A DNA stretch of 64,000 nt from NCBI RefSeq assembly GCF_000336555.1, contig NZ_KB375281.1, positions 2,677,954-2,741,953 on the forward strand. Direction: 5' to 3'. Made by a program: the position numbers and the translations under genes. Origin of the DNA: Afipia clevelandensis ATCC 49720. GTDB lineage: Bacteria; Pseudomonadota; Alphaproteobacteria; Rhizobiales; Xanthobacteraceae. How positions within the stretch are numbered: the first letter of the stretch is position 1; each line of letters opens with the position of its first letter. Below, one piece after another: positions 57,796-64,000 of the stretch. The notes beneath the pieces were generated by a model. It saw only the letters and a list, made by a program, of their open reading frames with translations. It searched no databases and had not been told where the DNA came from.

Positions 57796-59063
57796 TCCTG
57801 AAGGGCTCCCAACGCGGCGGGCCTCGTCAGCTCGCCGCGCATCTCCTTAATGACAAAGACAATGACCACGTCACGGTTCAGGACATCCGGGGTTTCGTCG
57901 CCGGCGACCTGGCCGGGGCGATGGCGGAGACCGTTGCCATCGCGAAAGGCACCCGCGCACGTCAGCCTGTCTTTTCTTTAAGCCTCAACCCGCCCAAGGA
58001 CGCCGAGTCATCGGTTACCCAATTGATGGAGGCAGTAGAGCGGGCAGAAGAAGCACTCGGCTTGCAGGGCCAGCCTCGCGCCATTGTTATCCACGAGAAA
58101 AACGGCAGGCGTCACGCGCATGTCGTCTGGTCGCGAGTCGACGCGGAATCGATGAAGGCGATCAATCTTCCTCATTTCAAGAACAGGCTCAAAGCACTTT
58201 CAAAGGAGCTTTACCTCGAACACGGCTGGCAACTTCCGGATGGCCATAAAGAAAACGGCTGGAAAAATCCTCTGAACTTCACGCTAGCCGATTGGCAGCA
58301 GGCAAAGCGCCTCGGACTTGATCCACGCGAAATAAAGCAAGTCTTTCGCGAGGCTTGGGCCCGCTCGGACAACCTAGCAAGTTTCAAGAACGCTTTGGAA
58401 GAGCGTGGCTATTACTTGGCCCGGGGTGATAGGCGCGTCATCGTTGCGACGGATGTGACTGGTCAAGTTTACTCCGTCGCACGGTGGTCTGGTCTCAAGA
58501 CGAAAGATGTCCGCCAAAAGCTGGGCGATGGCGAACGTCTGCCATCTGTATCGGTGACACAGGCTGACTTGCATCACCGCGTCTCGGATCGGCTCCGCGA
58601 CCACCTTCATAACGACAAGGCTGATCAGAAGGCGGCCCTTCAGGTGTTGAAGGATGACCTGCGAAAGGTCGTGATGAAACAGCGTGTCGAACGCGCCCGA
58701 TTGCAGTCGGCTCAAAGCATTCGACGGGACAATGAGGTGAAAGACCGCGCAAGTCGCTTCCGTCGCGGTCTTGGCGTGGTGATCGATGTCTTGAGTGGGC
58801 GATACTTCAAACTGCGAAAGCAGAATGAGAGCGAGGCATACGCCTCATTCGTACGGGATCGTACACAACGTGAACGGCTCTACGAAGATCAACGGCAAGA
58901 GCGTGCGCCCTTCCAGCAGCGCATTGAGAATTTGCAAGAAGCGCAAAAAGTTCACCGCGCAGGTTTAGCTCAGCAAATCGCGTCAGTTCTTCGTGTAGCG
59001 CGCAGAACTGACCCCGGACGCGCAGATCGGAACAGGGACTATGAACTAGAGCTCGGAATATAG
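57792..59063 (+). CDS. Relaxase / mobilization nuclease
   Basis: A 423-residue relaxase of the MobA/VirD2-like family that should nick oriT and lead the strand into the recipient. The metal-binding motif III is HEKNGRRHAHVVWSR (His101, His108, His110), and RQLAAHLLN near the start occupies the place of motif I. No Tyr occurs in the first 140 residues, so the usual nucleophile is absent. The C-terminal 200 residues are charged and coiled-coil-like. It is translationally coupled to mobC; the coupling-protein gene follows 14 bp later. Confidence 0.85.
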   Translation: MILKGSQRGGPRQLAAHLLNDKDNDHVTVQDIRGFVAGDLAGAMAETVAIAKGTRARQPVFSLSLNPPKDAESSVTQLMEAVERAEEALGLQGQPRAIVIHEKNGRRHAHVVWSRVDAESMKAINLPHFKNRLKALSKELYLEHGWQLPDGHKENGWKNPLNFTLADWQQAKRLGLDPREIKQVFREAWARSDNLASFKNALEERGYYLARGDRRVIVATDVTGQVYSVARWSGLKTKDVRQKLGDGERLPSVSVTQADLHHRVSDRLRDHLHNDKADQKAALQVLKDDLRKVVMKQRVERARLQSAQSIRRDNEVKDRASRFRRGLGVVIDVLSGRYFKLRKQNESEAYASFVRDRTQRERLYEDQRQERAPFQQRIENLQEAQKVHRAGLAQQIASVLRVARRTDPGRADRNRDYELELGI

Positions 59064-59077
59064 CTGTGAGGAACGCC

Positions 59078-60997
59078 ATGAGGCGGCAATTATTATTGGC
59101 TAATGTCAGCGGGCTACCGGTTACGCATGAACCGCCCAACATGCAGTTAGGAACGGCGGACTGGCATCGCGGCGGTGGCCGCGCCTTCGGGCCGTTCAAG
59201 AGCGGGGATTTTTGGCTGGGTCGCTCGGAGACTGGAGAACTAATTGGCCTCCGCGACGACCGCCACGTTCTCCTCACTTGCGGGACGCGTGGCGGCAAAG
59301 GAGTTTCGTTTATAATCCCCAACCTTTGCATGTGGCCGGGCTCGGCAGTCGTTATCGATCCTAAAGGAGAGAACGCCGTCGTGACCGCGCGGCGGCGCGC
59401 CTTCGGCTCCGAATATTGCGATGGACTCGGGCAAACCGTTCGGTTGCTCGACCCGTTCAACGAAACGCGCTTGCCGGCCAGCAATCACGCTTCTTTCAAC
59501 CCGCTCGATGCCCTTGATCCGAACGATGAAGAGTCGGTCGACGAAGCGGCCCGCATTGCGGAAGCGCTTGTCATTTCAGAGAACTCAAACGATCCGTTCT
59601 TCGATGAGTCTGCGCGGGCGTTTTTGAAGGCGACGATATTGCATGTCCGGACCTGGCCGGCGTTTCCAGACGCGAATCGTAATCTGATCACAGTTCGCAA
59701 GCTAATCATGGCAGGCGACGCTGAAGCCGCAGACCTCGCTGCATTGAATGGCGACAGGCGGTCAACGTCTGGTTTCGCGCTCTTGTTTGACGCCATGAAG
59801 CGTAATCGAGCGATGAGCGGGGTGATATCACGCGCCGGTGAGATGCTGGCTCATATGGAAGAGGCCTCCCCGCGTCTCTTTGGATCGGTGGCGCAAGTCG
59901 CGCGTACCAATACGGACTTTCTGGACAGCCCGGCGATGGCGCGGGTGTTGGCCTCATCGGTATTCAAGCTGAGCGAACTTAAGACGAACCCGCGCGGGAC
60001 AAGTCTCTATATCACTCTCCCGCAACGCTACATGGAGACGCATTTTCGGTGGCTTCGCATGATGACGACGCTCGTCGTAACGGAAATGGAACGGGTCGAA
60101 ATGCAGCCCGCCTGCGGACACCCGGTCCTGATGTTGCTCGACGAGTTTCCCGCCTTGAAGCGCATGCGGGTGCTGGAGAATGCCGCCGCGCAAATCGCGG
60201 GGTTCGGGGTCAAGCTCGTGTTTGTGACGCAAACCCTTGCCCAGCTCAAGGACCTCTACAAGGACAACTGGGAGACCTTGGTCGCGAATGCCGGGGTGAA
60301 GCTATTCTTCTGCAATGACGACAATTTCACGCGCGAGTATATCTCGCGTTCGATCGGCGAGCGCGAGATCGTGCGGAACGTTGCGAGCATTAGCGAATCC
60401 TTGGGTTCGTCGCAGTCGAACTCGACAAGCGTCAATTCCGGATCATCGGTAAGCTTTTCCCACACGGGCAACAACCTTTCGAGCGGGATCACGGTCGGCA
60501 GGTCGACCGGCGCGTCACAGTCGGTTACGGACGGCAGCAGCTTCTCACAAACGCGCGGCATTTCGCAGACGCTGCACAAACGAGCGTTGATAACGCCGGA
60601 TGAGGTCGGAAGGCTGTTCGGCAATCCCGAGTCAATGCGGGCGATTGCGCTCGTGTCAGGTTATCAGCCGATGGCCTTGGTGCGCACGCCGTACTTCCGG
60701 GAATTCGCTCTCTCCGCCTGCTATGACAAACATCGGGCGCACAGTGCGCCGCCGCCCAAGCAAGTCATATGGCGCGTTCGCGAAGAGCAAAAAGAAAAGG
60801 AAGCGCTGGCCGAGTTTACTGCGCAGCGAAAGGCCGAGAACGACCGAATGGTGCACAATAATCGCATCCGCGACCGCGTGGTGGCGCAGCAGCGGGAGGC
60901 CTTCATCGCGCGGTGCGTCCGCATTGGTGTCGCCGCCGTAGTGGCTCCTCCCTTGTGTATCGGGTTGTGGGGGTTCGTAGCGATGTTGTTAAGATAA
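59078..60997 (+). CDS. VirD4/TraG-type coupling protein with C-terminal membrane segment
   Basis: A 639-residue ATPase that should bring the relaxase-DNA complex to a T4SS channel. Walker A is GTRGGKG (69-75), Walker B is LMLLDEFPAL (about 350-360), and GFGVKLVFVTQTLAQLKDLY resembles the conserved coupling-protein motif after Walker B. Unlike classical VirD4, no N-terminal membrane helices precede the ATPase; instead, the last 25 residues (VRIGVAAVVAPPLCIGLW) are hydrophobic. A Ser/Thr-rich, low-complexity insertion (about 440-500: SSQSNSTSVNSGSSVSFSHT) lies before the C-terminal part. The ATG at 59078 has GAGGAA upstream; a GTG at 59066 is possible. Confidence 0.85.
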   Translation: MRRQLLLANVSGLPVTHEPPNMQLGTADWHRGGGRAFGPFKSGDFWLGRSETGELIGLRDDRHVLLTCGTRGGKGVSFIIPNLCMWPGSAVVIDPKGENAVVTARRRAFGSEYCDGLGQTVRLLDPFNETRLPASNHASFNPLDALDPNDEESVDEAARIAEALVISENSNDPFFDESARAFLKATILHVRTWPAFPDANRNLITVRKLIMAGDAEAADLAALNGDRRSTSGFALLFDAMKRNRAMSGVISRAGEMLAHMEEASPRLFGSVAQVARTNTDFLDSPAMARVLASSVFKLSELKTNPRGTSLYITLPQRYMETHFRWLRMMTTLVVTEMERVEMQPACGHPVLMLLDEFPALKRMRVLENAAAQIAGFGVKLVFVTQTLAQLKDLYKDNWETLVANAGVKLFFCNDDNFTREYISRSIGEREIVRNVASISESLGSSQSNSTSVNSGSSVSFSHTGNNLSSGITVGRSTGASQSVTDGSSFSQTRGISQTLHKRALITPDEVGRLFGNPESMRAIALVSGYQPMALVRTPYFREFALSACYDKHRAHSAPPPKQVIWRVREEQKEKEALAEFTAQRKAENDRMVHNNRIRDRVVAQQREAFIARCVRIGVAAVVAPPLCIGLWGFVAMLLR

Positions 60998-61000
60998 GCT

Positions 61001-61591
61001 TCATTGCCACATGCGTTGAGCTATTTCGCGCTCCTCGTCGCCAATGACTTCAAGGTAGATTGCAGTCGTCGCGAGGCTTGCGTGTCCCATCCATCGCTGC
61101 ACGAGATTCAGCGGCACGCCAGACCTAACAGCGTGCACGCCGAACCCGTGTCTTAGTCCCTTTGGCGTGGCATGAATGCCCGGCGAGATTTGCGCCCTTT
61201 CCATGACGGCTTTCACCAGTTGCCAAGCCCGGCTGCGCGACCAGGTCCATAATCTTGTCCCGGGACAGCCTAGGCAATGGACGTCGCTGATCGATTTGAT
61301 CAGCCATGGCGGGACAGGCACCTGCCGGATAGCGAGAACGCGTTTTCGTTTCTTGAGACAGCGGATCGCGATAAACGCCTCATCCCGTTCCACGGAAGCT
61401 GAAAACAGGGCCAATGCTTCGGAAATGCGGCAGCCGGTGAATGCCAGAACGAGGCAAAGGGTCCGAACCTGCGGTCGCGGCTCTTCCCAAGACGCCGCGA
61501 CGAACCGTAGCCGCTCGGCCGGCGTCAGGTATTTTCGGCGACCTAAAGCGGAGTAAAGGCTGGCCGAATTGGTATGGGGGGATGCGCGCAT
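61001..61591 (-). CDS. Short tyrosine recombinase / integrase
   Basis: A 196-residue tyrosine recombinase that is almost only catalytic domain. Visible catalytic residues: Arg55 (TGCRISEAL), Arg147-His148 (KGLRHGFGVHA), His170 (WMGHASLATT) and the nucleophile Tyr179 (AIYLEV). The box II residue that is normally His (HxLRH) is Lys144 here. No arm-binding or N-terminal SAM-like core-binding domain of usual size precedes it. It is convergent with the coupling-protein gene, with three bases between them. Probably the element's integrase. Confidence 0.85.
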   Translation of the reverse strand: MRASPHTNSASLYSALGRRKYLTPAERLRFVAASWEEPRPQVRTLCLVLAFTGCRISEALALFSASVERDEAFIAIRCLKKRKRVLAIRQVPVPPWLIKSISDVHCLGCPGTRLWTWSRSRAWQLVKAVMERAQISPGIHATPKGLRHGFGVHAVRSGVPLNLVQRWMGHASLATTAIYLEVIGDEEREIAQRMWQ

Positions 61592-61617
61592 CGCCGCTCC
61601 TTCATCGGCTCTCGCCG

Positions 61618-61665
61618 ATCAAGTGCGACAGTCTTGCCTATTCTGTTGAATGGTCTGGGACGCAG
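61618..61665. repeat. Site A of paired repeat upstream of integrase
   Basis: GATCAAGTGCGACAG, then TCTTGCCTA, then TTCTGTTGAA. Flanks match site B (61749-61796) in direct orientation, but the centre is inverted: the reverse strand reads ACAGAATAGGCAA, the same 13-mer as found forwards in site B. It starts 27 bp upstream of the integrase start and may be a recombinase-binding (att or control) site. Confidence 0.5.
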
Positions 61666-61748
61666 TAATTCCGGGCCTTCCGGCGCGACCAGCAGGTCAT
61701 CGATATCACGGTGAGGACTCGGGATCAATCGAGATCGCTAGGCGTTTC

Positions 61749-61796
61749 GATAAGGTGCGACAGAATAGGCAATTCTGTTGAACGCTTGTGACGCAT
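61749..61796. repeat. Site B of paired repeat upstream of integrase
   Basis: GATAAGGTGCGACAG, then AATAGGCAA, then TTCTGTTGAA, with GTGACGCA further on. It is itself a palindrome around ACAGAAT-AGGCA-ATTCTGT. See site A for the relation. It lies 158 bp from the integrase start. Confidence 0.5.
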
Positions 61797-61875
61797 CCAT
61801 CGAAAGCCTTGGGATGACCTCAAGGCTTTTTTGATTCCGGGGCATGGCGAGACGACCGCTACCGGAGTTCGTCAA

Positions 61876-62274
61876 ATGACGCTCGCTGCCCCCAAAGCCG
61901 ATCAATGGAACCACCTGCCTGATATCCACGACGTGCCGCCGCTCAGCGGACACGACGAAGCCTGCCTTACTGCCGTCCGCGAGGTGCTGGCGCGGCACGG
62001 ATGCCTGGAGCGTTTCGGCCTAACACTTCTGCATAAGCATTTCGGAATGAGTGACGACGAGGTGCTGGTCGAAGCCGTCGACGAACAATCCCGAACGCTT
62101 GTGACCAAGCCTGTTCGCATCGCCGATCTGTCGGGAAGGCTCGACGACTCCACCGCTACACAGTGGCACTGGAAGCGCGACCCGGACGGCGCATACGAGC
62201 AAATCTGCGTCTCGCGCTGTTTCCCCGGGAACTGGCAGTCGCCGGGGCACTCGAACCAGCACACTGGCTGGTAG
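61876..62274 (+). CDS. Hypothetical protein (element cargo)
   Basis: A 132-residue soluble protein starting MTLAAPKADQWNHLPDIHDV. No family was recognised. It is rich in His and Trp, and has three Cys (residues 29, 42 and two in CVSRCFPGNW near the end). Seventeen bp separate it from the next gene, which has a signal peptide, so they may be cotranscribed. The ATG at 61876 is preferred over an in-frame TTG at 61831. Confidence 0.55.
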   Translation: MTLAAPKADQWNHLPDIHDVPPLSGHDEACLTAVREVLARHGCLERFGLTLLHKHFGMSDDEVLVEAVDEQSRTLVTKPVRIADLSGRLDDSTATQWHWKRDPDGAYEQICVSRCFPGNWQSPGHSNQHTGW

Positions 62275-62291
62275 CAAGGGAGTGACCGGTC

Positions 62292-63128
62292 ATGCGTACA
62301 ACGATCACGGCGGCAGCCGCGCTGCTAACAAGTCTCGGGTTCGCGCAAGCGCAGCAACAGGATATCGAGTGGAAGCAGATCATCGATGTCCCGAAAGGAA
62401 TGTTCATCCCGCGCAGTAGCGGCGACATTCTCGGCATTGAGATTGGGGACGGCTATATCGCAGCCAAGAAAAAGCTGGATGCCCTACTGGCGGAAAGCGC
62501 GCCGGGGTCCTCGAACGGCATCAAGGAAGAACGCCGCGTCTTCAGGATGAGCGTCCCGGGTGCGTCGACCGTGGTCGCCGCGGCTTATGTGGCGAAGCTG
62601 GTTCTAACCAGGCAGGTGAAAGGCTCGGGCGCAAACACGTCCGAGGAGTCCATTCATGTGTACCTGACCGCCCCGTCGTCGGGGCAGCAAGTGGTGGCGA
62701 TACAGCGATACACGGGATGGGCGGAAGCCGATCAGCCGCGCCTTAGCGACATCCTCGCGCAACTAAAAGCGAAGATGGGCTCCGATCCGCAAACGTTCCC
62801 GAGCCAGTCTGGGACGGTGCTCCGCTATCAGTACGACGAGGCCAAACCTTTCGCGCCCGCTCGGCCCAGTCCGATCACGTGCCAGACGTCGTTGCATGTC
62901 TTTAGCGACGCAAACCAGTTGCCCAACGTGAACCAGAGCGGTAATTGCGACGGGCTGCTGGAGATCAGTGTGACGTTCGGGATATCGCGCGACCACGCCA
63001 AGAGCATGGTGTTCACGTTGAACGATAACGAGCGGCTCAAGGCGAACATGACCGCCGACTTCAAATACGTGAACGCTTATATCCGCGACCTGCAGAACAG
63101 CACCCGCGGAACCGTTCCAAAGCTTTGA
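62292..63128 (+). CDS. Hypothetical secreted/periplasmic protein (element cargo)
   Basis: A 278-residue protein with a signal peptide (MRTTITAAAALLTSLGFAQA). The mature part has no domain that I recognise; its pattern of alternating hydrophobics suggests beta structure. Two Cys (in ITCQTSL and GNCDGLL) could form a disulfide. It may be cotranscribed with the preceding gene. Whether it has a role in transfer, envelope or defence is unknown. Confidence 0.65.
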   Translation: MRTTITAAAALLTSLGFAQAQQQDIEWKQIIDVPKGMFIPRSSGDILGIEIGDGYIAAKKKLDALLAESAPGSSNGIKEERRVFRMSVPGASTVVAAAYVAKLVLTRQVKGSGANTSEESIHVYLTAPSSGQQVVAIQRYTGWAEADQPRLSDILAQLKAKMGSDPQTFPSQSGTVLRYQYDEAKPFAPARPSPITCQTSLHVFSDANQLPNVNQSGNCDGLLEISVTFGISRDHAKSMVFTLNDNERLKANMTADFKYVNAYIRDLQNSTRGTVPKL

Positions 63129-63135
63129 CAGCAGG

Positions 63136-63161
63136 GCGAAGCCGCCTTACGGCGGCTTCGC
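63136..63161. terminator. Hairpin between convergent genes
   Basis: A perfect 11-bp stem GCGAAGCCGCC / GGCGGCTTCGC with a TTAC loop, at the convergent end of the secreted-protein gene and the small minus-strand genes. No T run, so the terminator call is moderate. Confidence 0.6.
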
Positions 63162-63168
63162 GTTCAGA

Positions 63169-63318
63169 TCAAAAGTCTCGGAACCCGTGGGGATAGCGAG
63201 CTTTGGCTTCTTCCCAGAACTTCTCTGCGTCGATCTCATCAAGCTCCTTATCCAGCGCGAAGATCAAGATTTGCTCGACTTCGGCAAGGGTGAGCGTCAT
63301 GGTTTCCTCGCGTCTCAT
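63169..63318 (-). CDS. 49-residue hypothetical protein
   Basis: The ORF encodes 49 residues starting MRREETMTLTLAEVEQILIF and ending PHGFRDF, acidic and helical in look. Its ATG overlaps the stop of the preceding minus-strand gene (ATGA), so the pair is translationally coupled, which supports that it is real in spite of the length. An inner ATG at residue 7 is preceded by GAGGAAACC and could be the true start. Function unknown. Confidence 0.6.
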   Translation of the reverse strand: MRREETMTLTLAEVEQILIFALDKELDEIDAEKFWEEAKARYPHGFRDF

Positions 63319-63521
63319 GACTGAGCTCCTTCGCTTTGCTCGTGCTCGCGCACCACGATGCGACCCGACAGCGGGTAGGCATCGAACTTCAGCGACAGTC
63401 CCTTGCCATCGCGGTTGGGCCAGCCTGCGCCGATCCGGGTCCAGCGGCTCTTTTCGCCTTCACCGATAACCTGCCAGACGAGGTGCGTCGGGCGTTTTGT
63501 TTCGTTCGTATTCTTGGACAT
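63315..63521 (-). CDS. 68-residue hypothetical protein
   Basis: A small protein starting MSKNTNETKRPTHLVWQVIG. The middle SRWTRIGAGWPNRDGKGLSL with KFDAYPLSGRIVVRE is a pattern I recognise from small uncharacterised genes on rhizobial mobile elements. AAGGAG lies six bases before the ATG at 63521. It overlaps the 49-residue gene by four bases. No function known. Confidence 0.7.
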   Translation of the reverse strand: MSKNTNETKRPTHLVWQVIGEGEKSRWTRIGAGWPNRDGKGLSLKFDAYPLSGRIVVREHEQSEGAQS

Positions 63522-63782
63522 TGTCATCTCCTTGCTTCGGATCGGGCTTGATTGCCCGGCCTTGCGGGGGACGACGAAAGCGGCAGCCAACGAGGGCGCG
63601 GGTCATACAGGCAACACGGGAGCGGCAGCGAATGGATCGGGCGGCCTGTTGAACCGTGCCCGGCTCCGCGTAAGAGAACCCGACAAGAAAGGCCGGAAGC
63701 GATTGAGACCTGATCATCGAAGAATAAGGCGATGCGTCCAGGCGAACGGGGAAAACCGCCTGCCACAGAAGGATGGTATCGG

Positions 63783-64000
63783 ATGAAGACGAGCCCACTG
63801 GATCGACGGACTGTGCTGGCCGGCGCGGCGGCACTGGGTGTTGCGGCGTTCGTGCCGGCGCCGCGCCGGGCGCAAGATGCGCGAGCGCGGGTTGATAAAG
63901 TGATGGTAGCCGTCAGCGAGGCATTCGGGGTGACGGTCCGCGATATCTGTTCGCAGCGCCGTTCGCGTGATGTGCACCGGGCACGGGTGTGGGCCGCCTA
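63783..64000 (+). CDS. Tat-like signal peptide joined to DnaA domain IV-like sequence (3' part outside window)
   Basis: 72 codons are visible before the window edge. Residues 1-31 (LDRRTVLAGAAALGVAAF in the core, Arg8-Arg9) look like a twin-arginine signal peptide. They are followed directly by VMVAVSEAFGVTVRDICSQR and RSRDVHRARVW, which match the domain IV DNA-binding helix-turn-helix and signature of DnaA. An exported DnaA DNA-binding domain makes no obvious sense, so the fusion may come from a deletion, or the Tat-like part may not be used. The true start could lie further in. Confidence 0.6.
   Translation, partial: MKTSPLDRRTVLAGAAALGVAAFVPAPRRAQDARARVDKVMVAVSEAFGVTVRDICSQRRSRDVHRARVWAA

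Overview
The window is chromosomal DNA of an alphaproteobacterium, most likely from the Nitrobacteraceae (Bradyrhizobium / Rhodopseudomonas / Afipia / Nitrobacter group). The reasons are the high GC content, the gene orders (ruvCAB-ybgC, tolQRAB-pal-cpoB-tilS-ftsH, zapA-6S RNA-fau, tkt-gap-pgk-fba), and five copies of a short dispersed palindromic element beginning GTCATTGCGAGCGAAGCGAAGCAATCC that is common in this family. The species cannot be named from the sequence alone. No tRNA, rRNA, CRISPR array or insertion sequence was seen.

Layout. 1-3.8 kb: glycolate oxidase glcDEF (glcF runs off the left edge), preceded by a TetR-type regulator. 4.7-5.8 kb: AzlCD amino-acid exporter. 6.3-18.6 kb: ftsH, tilS and the Tol-Pal envelope cluster (cpoB, pal, tolB, tolA, tolR, tolQ), with a FeeM-like acyltransferase and a GGDEF-EAL protein lodged between pal and tolB. 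18.9-24.9 kb: an accessory block of small self-contained modules (BASS-type transporter, membrane protein, three TetR regulators with DUF2852, GST or DUF1348 partners), each with a visible palindromic operator; it separates tolQ from its usual neighbour ybgC. 24.9-34.4 kb: ybgC, ruvBAC, mgtE, yebC, a soluble PilZ-containing chemoreceptor, a YmdB-like phosphoesterase, fau, 6S RNA, zapA and a DUF4164 gene. 34.6-43.1 kb: transketolase, GAPDH, PGK and class II aldolase (central carbon / Calvin-cycle type block), then a ThiE-like protein, a Sel1-repeat protein and an inositol monophosphatase. 43.5-49.3 kb: a MotA/MotB-like pair, two GNATs, a thiolase, DUF1127 and a LysR regulator.

49.3-56.7 kb is a vitamin-B12 sparing unit. 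Two divergent cobalamin riboswitches sit back to back and precede metE (B12-independent methionine synthase) and nrdAB (B12-independent ribonucleotide reductase). The NrdB has Phe at the radical-tyrosine position and Glu as the first metal ligand, the pattern of class Ic (Mn/Fe) enzymes.

57.2-64 kb is the left part of an integrated mobilizable element that continues past the right edge: a 35-codon leader ORF, MobC, a relaxase without an N-terminal tyrosine, a VirD4/TraG-type coupling protein whose only evident membrane segment is at its C-terminus, a short tyrosine recombinase with two unusual paired repeat sites in front of it, two cargo genes of unknown function, two tiny overlapping genes, and the start of a gene that joins a Tat-like signal peptide to a DnaA domain IV. 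No T4SS channel genes are visible, so any transfer would depend on a helper or on genes outside the window.
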